In this document: positions 57,091 to 64,000 of the stretch, piece after piece
Layout of the letters: each line of letters starts with the position of its first letter
How positions within the stretch are numbered: position 1 is the stretch's first letter
Assembly (NCBI GenBank): GCA_030762175.1
Contig: CM060831.1
Span: 77,054,001 to 77,118,000 of the forward strand
Length of the DNA: 64,000 nt
Reading direction: 5' to 3'
DNA from: Metallyticus violacea
Taxonomy: Eukaryota; Arthropoda; Insecta; Mantodea; Metallyticidae
The notes under the pieces: model-generated
What the model saw: only the letters and a program-made list of their open reading frames with translations
What the model was told of the DNA's origin: nothing
Database searches by the model: none
Position numbers and translations under genes: made by a program

Positions 57091-57509
57091 AGATGTTCCG
57101 TTTTCAAGCAGGGTTAAGTTGCACGCTCACACTTAAATTGCTGTACGTCTGGAAACACAAAAATACTTTAACCTTTTCCTCAGCATAAGAACATATATTT
57201 TAAACGTAATATAAAATACAATTTAATTAGGAAAATTTTGTATACTGGCGTTATTAGGAATGTGTGAACCAATTCTTTTTTATTACTAATATACTATATA
57301 TTCGACTAAATTTCAGATTCAATTTAAAATTATGAATATTTGTTTAATATTATTTAATTTTTTGGACGGGAAATGAAATGAGATAAAAGAGGCACATATG
57401 TATCGAATTTCCTCTTTTTTCAAAAACCACTCTCTTGCACATTTTCTGCATTGAAGTGGTTAGGGATGGTGGCTTGCGTGGGTGTAGGCTTCAAATGCTT
57501 TGAGCATGC
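57091..57509. other. Possible leader of an LTR element, otherwise featureless
   Basis: Next to the primer-binding site on its internal side, but no gag or pol reading frame can be followed. Confidence 0.4.
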
Positions 57510-57974
57510 CCCACGTTGGGCGCCAAAGCATAATGGACTTTGATTCGATGTCGTTGTTACTCCCCGCCAAATAACTCTTCTTGTCGATCTTGCTGGTTTT
57601 GGGGACTTGATAGTGCCGGGTTGAGTGAGAATGTGCTTGATGAGAAAAACACTTTGTTATCTGACAGTTGACGTCATTTATTGAACCAATAAGTGCGTAC
57701 CAGGGTGTTTCTCGTCGGACCGCAGAAGAGTGACAGCTTGGCAGACACGTGGACCTACACTGGTTACCAATTAACGATATATATTCAGAGAGTAGCGAAT
57801 TAGAGTCTCGGTGTATCAGCCGAGCACTTAGCCCACTTTTGCTCTGACCGCCGGGCGAGGGTTCTCGTAGTGTTCGGGGTAGCCGAAGTCTTCACATGGG
57901 CGGCCGATCCTTAAAATTTGAGCACGTGATTAGAAGACGCTGTAATTATGCAGTCTGATAGGCTCTTGGTGACA
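57510..57974 (-). mobile_element. LTR retrotransposon LTR plus primer-binding site
   Basis: On the minus strand TGGCGCCCAACGTGGGGC (57527-57510) has the form of a tRNA primer-binding site, beginning TGGCGCC as in many gypsy/BEL elements. Upstream of it lies a ~450-bp GC-richer block beginning near TGTCACCAAGAG (57974), with a poly(A) signal in TTCAATAAATGACG, the layout of a 5' LTR. The LTR ends are approximate since a clean TG...CA pair is not visible. No internal coding part or second LTR remains, so it is a broken copy. Confidence 0.6.
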
Positions 57975-58299
57975 CCATGGGATTTTGTTTCTATTCGCTA
58001 TTTCAATTAACTGACGGAATCTTCTCCATGATTTGTCTTTAATTTGAAGCGGAATCATTGGATTCGATTAGTTCCATGTTGAGGCGCCATTTGACGGAAA
58101 TATAGATATTAAGGTGCTATTTAATGAATATTTTGGAATTAATCTCCCCAGTTTAAATTAGAAATGATTGATGGTATTTTGGTTTTGGGGAATGGGAGTG
58201 GAAGAATGTTAATATTTTATGCGGTTATTTCGGGGTGTGTAAGGGGGATGCGGAAGAGGTATTGTTCAGTACGAGACTTTTGGTACAACTCTTGAGTTG

Positions 58300-58500
58300 A
58301 CACTAATATCTCAGGTTCATCAGCATCCCATTCAATTCAGGGTGTGAAACGGTCGACAAATTTGCTCAGAGGTCTCTTCTTCAGACTTGAGGTTCTTTTA
58401 CCTGCCGCAATTCTATGACACGGTATCCACTTCCCTTACTTCCCTTCCGAAGCCATACTTTTCTGAAAAAAAAATCCATCGACCCTGGCTGGGTTTGAAT
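58300..58500 (-). mobile_element. SINE family 1 copy i, diverged and truncated
   Basis: Reverse orientation: TCATCAGCATCCCATTCAAT, GTGTGAAACGGTCGACAAAT, TTCAGACTTGAGGTTCTTTT and AAAAAAAAATCCATCGACCC, ending in GGCTGGGTTTGAA, the edge of the decayed B box. The A-box half is missing. One of the oldest-looking copies. Confidence 0.85.
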
Positions 58501-60200
58501 GAGAGAGTGGGTCAAGCAAACCTTAAATAAATCAATTTTGTTATTTAATCGATAGCTGTAACTATTTGACGGTTCCTTCCTTTTGCCACTGCTTGCATGC
58601 ATGCTCTCAACTTCATTTGCTTCTGGAAGCCGTGACTTACAATAGAACTGAGGTTCAAACCCTAATTGGATTAGTGGAACTAAGACGCTTTATCCCCCAA
58701 CAAGATCAAAATAAAGAGGATGCAATAGAAATTAGTCACCTGATCTGGACATTTAACACTACAATCTGTCAAGCTGCCTCGTTTTTCTTCCATTGATCTC
58801 ATAATTCTTTGAAACTGCCTCTTTTCATACTCTTGAATTCTGTGCACTAAAATCGCAAAGTCTTAGCTATGAACCAATCAGTTCACCCATACCAGATACG
58901 CTCGTGTTTATTATAATTTATCTTCAGCATGCAGGAATAGGGAGAGTAAAAAAAAAAAACCCTTAATTGCACTCGTTATATAGACTCTAAGCGACCTTAA
59001 CTTCCCTTGCACATGGTCATTCATTGTGATGAATAGGATAAAAAGGTGTAGTGACGTAACATATTGATTGTTGTTTAGAGAACATAGTTTGTATAATTAA
59101 ATGGAGGTGTTTCCCTACTTGTTAACACTTGTTTTGCTTTTATAAGTTTCGTAGTTCTGGTTATAAGCTTTGCAAGGTCTTCTATTATTTCTTGCGTCAA
59201 TTGCAGCGTCACAACATGACAAATGACATCCAATAATAAAAGATATTCATTTCTTTTAATTGTGATCGATTGTTTTTGCGCTGCCAATGTTTTAATAGCC
59301 AAGTTCAACTTTTTATCTTTGAATGTGCAACAACGACGTCAGTTATACATTTGTTTTTGTTTCTAAGTAAATAATAATAAATGTCTTCATTAAAAATTTG
59401 ATCTTAAGTTCCTATGTTTACATAATGTTATGATTAACTTGCATTGCGAAAAACTTTTAAGATTTTTATGAACTTTTCGTTCGTTATTATGGCAGCTGCG
59501 TAAGTAAAGGTAATTTAGCAAGCAGTTGAATTCCTGCTTTGCAAGAGTGTGCAAAAATAAAACTAATTATCTCAGGAATGAATAGCGCTACAACCAATTA
59601 TATTTCAATAAAAATCTTCAAAGTAACAGAATCTTCCTCACCTCTCCAGTGTCTATATACAAGGTGAAAGAGAACTTGGTGCGGCAATAAGGGGAACAAA
59701 AAAGTATAAACACGATTTTATCTCGTAGCATGTGACAGCGCTGCTTAACGTTCTGCATGGTTAACTTTGGTATTCACTAATTGCAGATTCTCAGTGTGTG
59801 TTTGGATAACCTTACTGCGAAAACAAGTTCATAACTAGCGTTGATCACTTTATAAAATCTTTGTTAACATAAAGCATTTGCGAATCCAAATTATTCACAT
59901 TAAACTTTTTATTCCAAGTTATGTCTAAATGCTTCAAGTTACAAAAAAATAACAATTGTTCTACTTCTATTTATCTATTATCATCGGAATTAACCGACTA
60001 TGACGCATTGGCATATATACAAGGGATAAGTCGTAAGTAATGGCACCTAATTTTTTCTTTTGCAAACAAGGGACAATACGAAAAATCTGAGATGTACGAT
60101 TGAAAGTATATGACCTTTACTGTAAGGTGGAACCACCAACGTAAGGCTAAATGTAGATGGCCCTCGCAGGGAAGAAACAAAACACAGGTAACCGGACAAT
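58501..60200. other. No supported gene
   Basis: A 77-codon minus frame at 59075-59308 has slightly protein-like composition but no identity. The rest is AT-rich. Confidence 0.45.
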
Positions 60201-60249
60201 ACTAGTTTACTATGGCACGAGGAAGTTACATAAACAGGTACGTCACAGG

Positions 60250-61290
60250 ACGGGTCTCATTGCCAGCGATGAGGAATGCCATGTAAGTTGTTAACGTGAG
60301 CACAATGTCCGTTTGTTAGCCAAAAGTTTCCCACGCAATGGCTGCTTCACTTTGGGGATGACGTTATAACCACAGGGACTGAGATCGGGTGAATATGATC
60401 GGTGTCGAAGATCTTCCCATCCCCATCGCTATAAGAGACGTGAGCATCGCGTTATCGTGCACACCTTGACTGTCACATGCCAGAATGACCATGACTTTTG
60501 TTGGTGAAGGACTTTGGCGAAACTTGTGTTTGCATGACCCAGAATGACGCCATTCGCGGGACTGTGGCTTGAGTTCTGCTTCATAAGCCCTTGCCCACTT
60601 TCATCAACTGTAGTGATGCGATTCAACCTCGCCAGATTGATGCGACGTGTTTCTGTACCTCGCTTACTTGACGTGGTACCGCTTTGCACACATTTTCCGC
60701 ATATTAGATCCTCCCGTAGAATAAAATGCGCCGTTTTTGCCCTTCAATTCCACAAGAGTCCAGCGCTATTGTCGCATAAGCATTTTCCATCATCACCCTC
60801 TATCCTTGTCCGCGAGCACAGGACGCCCACTGCGCAGTAGATTGTCAGTCGACATTCTTTTCCGTTTGAAGACCTGTGTCCACCTCGCCACTGTCCGCAC
60901 TTATGGTGTAGGTAACCATACTTGCCTCCTAAACCCAAAATCTCAGATTCAATCACGGCCAGGATCGATGAATTTTTTTCGGGGGTAAAAATTCTAAGCA
61001 TCACTTCCTTCGGAAGGGAAGTAAAGCCGTGGGTCCCGTGTAGTAGATTTACGGCACGAAAAAGAACCTCAAGCCTGAAAGAATAGGCCTCTGAGCAAAA
61101 TTGATCGGCCGTTTCACGCCCTGAATTGAATGGGACGTTGATGACCTGCGATGCTAGAGAGCGTCGGTAATTAAAACAAATCAACAACCACGTCACTGTT
61201 CGATAGAGCAGGCACACACAACCATTGCTTCCCGTAGCTCTATGTGGTATTTTCGTGCATTCGTGCCGCGAGAAATGCAATTTTCATAAT
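60250..61290 (-). pseudogene. Mariner (DD34D)-type transposase relic, split by a SINE
   Basis: Minus-strand blocks across frames: ELREAMVVCACSIE (near 61220), and beyond the SINE VRTVARWTQVFK and LRSGRP (60895-60820, helix-turn-helix region), WTLVELKG, MRKMCAKRYH (60700), ITTVDESGQG (VTxDETW-type first catalytic block, Asp kept), PTKVMVILACDSQGVHDNAM (cf. KVMxxVFWDxxGV, second catalytic block), and RSQSLWL. The order matches SETMAR/mariner-like transposases. Stops and frameshifts abound. No terminal repeats were seen. Confidence 0.75.
60899..61185 (+). mobile_element. SINE family 1 copy j, inserted in the mariner relic
   Basis: The head is partly decayed (ATGGTGTAGGTAACCATACT; B box GATTCAATCAC). 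The body is close to the family: TTTTTTTCGGGGGTAAAAAT, GGTCCCGTGTAGTAGATTTA, GACGTTGATGACCTGCGATG, ending in ATTAAAACAAATCAACAA. No clear TSD. Confidence 0.88.
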
Positions 61291-61735
61291 TGCACTTTGT
61301 GACTTCCATTCCATTCACTTTCAATTCTATGCCTTAGATTTTTGTTCTTGTTTCTTGTTCTTGCGGGGGGGGGGGGGGGAAACAGCTGTCATGACTAATG
61401 TCTTATCCCTCGTAGTATATAAAAATAACACAAAAACTATATAACAATATACTAACGGTCAAATTTGTATATGAAAAGAACTGTTTCATTACTTGCGTAG
61501 AATCTCCGCAGAATTGCACTTTGTGACTTCCATTCCATTCACTTTCAATTCTATGCCTTAGATTTTTGTTCTTGTTTCTTGTTCTTGCGGGGGGGGGGGG
61601 GGAAACAGCTGTCATGACTAATGTCTTATCCCTCGTAGTATATAAAAATAACACAAAAACTATATAACAATATACTAACGGTCAAATTTGTATATGAAAA
61701 GAACTGTTTCATTACTTGCGTAGAATCTCCGCACT
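61289..61735. repeat. 223/224-bp near-perfect tandem duplication
   Basis: The segment starting ATTGCACTTTGTGACTTCCA and ending TGCGTAGAATCTCCGCA occurs twice in a row (61289-61512 and 61513-61735). The only difference I can see is the poly-G run: 15 G at 61365-61379 and 14 G at 61589-61602. No known element or ORF is contained. Confidence 0.97.
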
Positions 61736-62929
61736 GAGGCACCGAGTTATCTTACATCATGTATGTCGCGTCCGTACAAGTTAGAAAAACTCCCTAGGAG
61801 TGCAAATATTATAAGTTATGGAATTTATATTAATAATTAGTTATTACATACATAAATATGAAAGTTACGACAAATTCTATAATTTTTAAAAATTCGTATT
61901 TGAGCTGTTCTGGATATTTGACTATACACTTACCCAACATTTAAATCAACAGGCATTCTAAAGAATTGTTGCAAGGCAGTCACAGGTTCTTTGTACACAG
62001 TACAAGTAATATGTATTACAACAAACAGTACTTGATAATGGGAGTGAGTTTAAAAAAACTAGTTTACTAATAATCACACATCTCGCTGCACAAGTTCTCG
62101 AGTTTCGAGCACTTCTTTTCGAAAAAAAAAAAAAAAAATAAAAATTATGCACATCTAGAACTAAAATACGATGCAATCCTATTAAATAGAGTAACTGGCC
62201 AATTTACTACTCGAACACTCCATGCAAAATTTGAAATACTAAAATTTGAATCATATGTTTGACCCTTAAATCAACATACTGTTGTTAATTTCAGCGAACT
62301 CTGTTCTAGAGCTGAATTAACTGAAACAGAAATTTAAATTTCTTACCAGAATGCTTGGCTTCCCTGCCTGAACAGTTTTCAAAAACCGTCATCCTTTCCA
62401 AAATGCTAGCAGTAGGTTTGCTATTACAGTACGGGCGCATCATGGTTTCAGTTTAAATGAACGTGGCTTCACATCACAAAGACGAAACCTTCTTGCAGAA
62501 AATAGAGCACCCTTCTCGCAATATCCCTAATAATGAACTAACAAGGCAGAAACCAAGTAAAGGAAACCCGCCAAACACACAATCCAATCAACAGGTTTTA
62601 AGGTAGACGTCACAATACATTAGCAATGATACGAGAAAACGTGAGGAGAAACCATATAATTGATTGTGCAGTCATTTGTCTTAAAGGTTGCAGAACTATT
62701 TTGCCGTCTCGTGTTTCCTGTAATAAGTGTGTCACCTAGACAGACACCGGAAGCCAGTCTTGAAAACTAATTAAATGTTCAAAACTACAGGATTTAACAG
62801 TCACACATGAAAGTCTATACTGTAATAAAACATTTGAAGTGACTTCATTGCAATTCATTTCTTTTAGGCTACTGCGGTTGTACCCATAAAATATTCTCCA
62901 AATCCCCATCGATCCTACCTACTAGACAC
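61736..62929. other. No recognisable feature
   Basis: AT-rich; poly-A run at 62119-62136. No gene, RNA or repeat is supported. Confidence 0.5.
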
Positions 62930-63510
62930 CGCAAATGACAATGAAAAAAATTTTATATATGCATATTTATAACGTCTGTTCTAGATGCAATTATTCTCAA
63001 CTAAACTCGGTATATGCCGTTATAAAACACAGTTTCCGAAAATCAGCGAAATCAAATTATTAGGGGTGGGAGTTCACCTGAAATCCAACACTTAAAATGA
63101 TTCTACAGGCTCCAATACTTGTTTTGTTTTTTTCGGGAATCGGCTAATTAAGAGTAGAGGTGTAACTGAAATTTAAAGAGTGGGGGTTAAAGCGAAATTT
63201 AAAAATGCGCTAGCAGCCATACTTTTTAACATTTTTAAAGGAAATTCGGAATATGCAATTTATATAAAATAATAAAAATAGTTTCTGAAAATTAGAGAAA
63301 TCTGTTATTAGGAGTGGGGGTTTACCTAAAACCCTAAATTTAAAAATCGCTCTAGGGGCACCAGTATTTATTTTCACAACAAAACTCGGTATATAGCTTT
63401 TAAATAAAATAAGAAAAATAATTTCTGAAGATTGGGAAAATCGAACAATTAGAATTAGGGATACACATGAAAACGAAATTTAAAAGCGCTTTGGCGTTTT
63501 ATTTTCTACC
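62930..63510 (+). repeat. Tandem repeat, family C locus 2
   Basis: Same ordered motifs as 19905-20480: AAACTCGGTATATGCC (63002; variants at 63241 and 63382), AAATAAAATAAGAAAAATAA, TTTCTGAAAATTAGAGAAAT, ATTAGGAGTGGGGGTTTACC, AAATTTAAAAATCGCTCTA. At least three full units plus partial ones, slightly more diverged than locus 1. Confidence 0.85.
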
Positions 63511-64000
63511 AATTATTTCAAAATTAAAGGACAAATTAACTGAGCATATAAACAGTATTTATAACGATGCATGTGTTTTATGTTTAATAAAAATACATTG
63601 TCATGAAGAGATCTCTGTGAAATATTAATCTAATATGTGTGTGAGCGTTTATTGTATGTAAGAGCAATCTGTAATAACCTTCAGAAAACGTTTGCGTTAC
63701 ATGTTTTAATATCACATTGTATTTTTTTTAAATAATAACATGTTTCTGTTTAATTTACACATATAAGCTCTTCTTCTTGAACACACAGGGAAAGTCGAAA
63801 CTTTCTGTTATTTCGCTCTGTTTTAAAGAATGTAAAGGTAATATCAAGGGCTCAGTTCATAAACATGGTTACATTTAACAATGTTTAAATATACGAACAG
63901 CATAGCTTTGTCTATCAGTGGTCATACATTTCATTTAATAGCGTTACTGTTCATTTTTATGATTTAATAATAATAATAATAATAATAAGAAGAAGAAGAA
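63511..64000. other. No gene; (AAT)n-(AAG)n microsatellite at the window end
   Basis: AT-rich. From about 63967 AAT repeats pass into AAG repeats running off the window. Confidence 0.6.

Noticed and set aside
1..64000. Telomeric (TTAGG)n arrays or rDNA target sequence near the R1-type LINE
   Set aside because: None seen on either strand.

Overview
This is a piece of a eukaryotic nuclear genome, almost certainly an insect. The base composition is AT-rich, conserved genes are sparse and split by introns of 6-7 kb, and most recognisable sequence is decayed transposons: an R1-type LINE, other non-LTR fragments, mariner/Tc1-type and hAT transposases, a Penelope-like element and tRNA-derived SINEs. 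The long introns and the abundance of tRNA SINEs suggest a large-genome hemimetabolous insect such as a cockroach or termite. That placement is inference only.

One conserved host gene is well supported. It is a FAM107-family (DUF1151) orthologue on the minus strand, with three coding exons at 43368-43587, 37142-37295 and 30290-30385. All splice sites follow GT-AG and the phases match. The predicted protein is about 149 residues if it starts at the internal Met. Its introns hold an R1-type LINE (32085-35835) with two SINEs nested in it, several other LINE pieces and a possible small antisense ORF (40056-40304).

Layout. 1-1380: minus-strand Penelope-like element (RT plus GIY-YIG) cut by a SINE with 13-bp target-site duplications (TSDs). 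2657-2917: a second, truncated SINE. 2918-13460: about 10 kb of two decayed tandem arrays. They are interrupted by a ~200-bp foldback element with perfect 15-bp TSDs and a hammerhead-like core (5445-5646), and a 1-kb block (11990-12975) is inverted. 13480-14660: non-LTR RT relic. 15851-16145: SINE. 17400-17860: Z-DNA-prone repeat and a three-armed foldback. 18041-19812: inserted GC-rich element with one long intact ORF1-type gag gene and no RT, whose ATG comes from the target-site duplication. 19905-20480: tandem repeat of a family seen again at 62930-63510. 20735-23110: two transposase fragments in opposite orientation with a SINE between them. 25820-26880: hAT transposase relic. 27985-28300: another tRNA SINE. 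30290-43587: FAM107 gene. 43590-55970: mostly featureless, with two SINEs, tRNA-like relics and a possible Tc1-type end. 56358-57090: 15-copy, 50-bp minisatellite. 57510-57974: LTR with primer-binding site. 60250-61290: mariner relic with a SINE. 61289-61735: near-perfect 223/224-bp tandem duplication.

Apart from FAM107 and the ORF1-type gene, nothing here looks like an intact functional gene. The most interesting items are the hammerhead-like foldback element, the ORF1-only retroelement, and the very long decayed tandem arrays.
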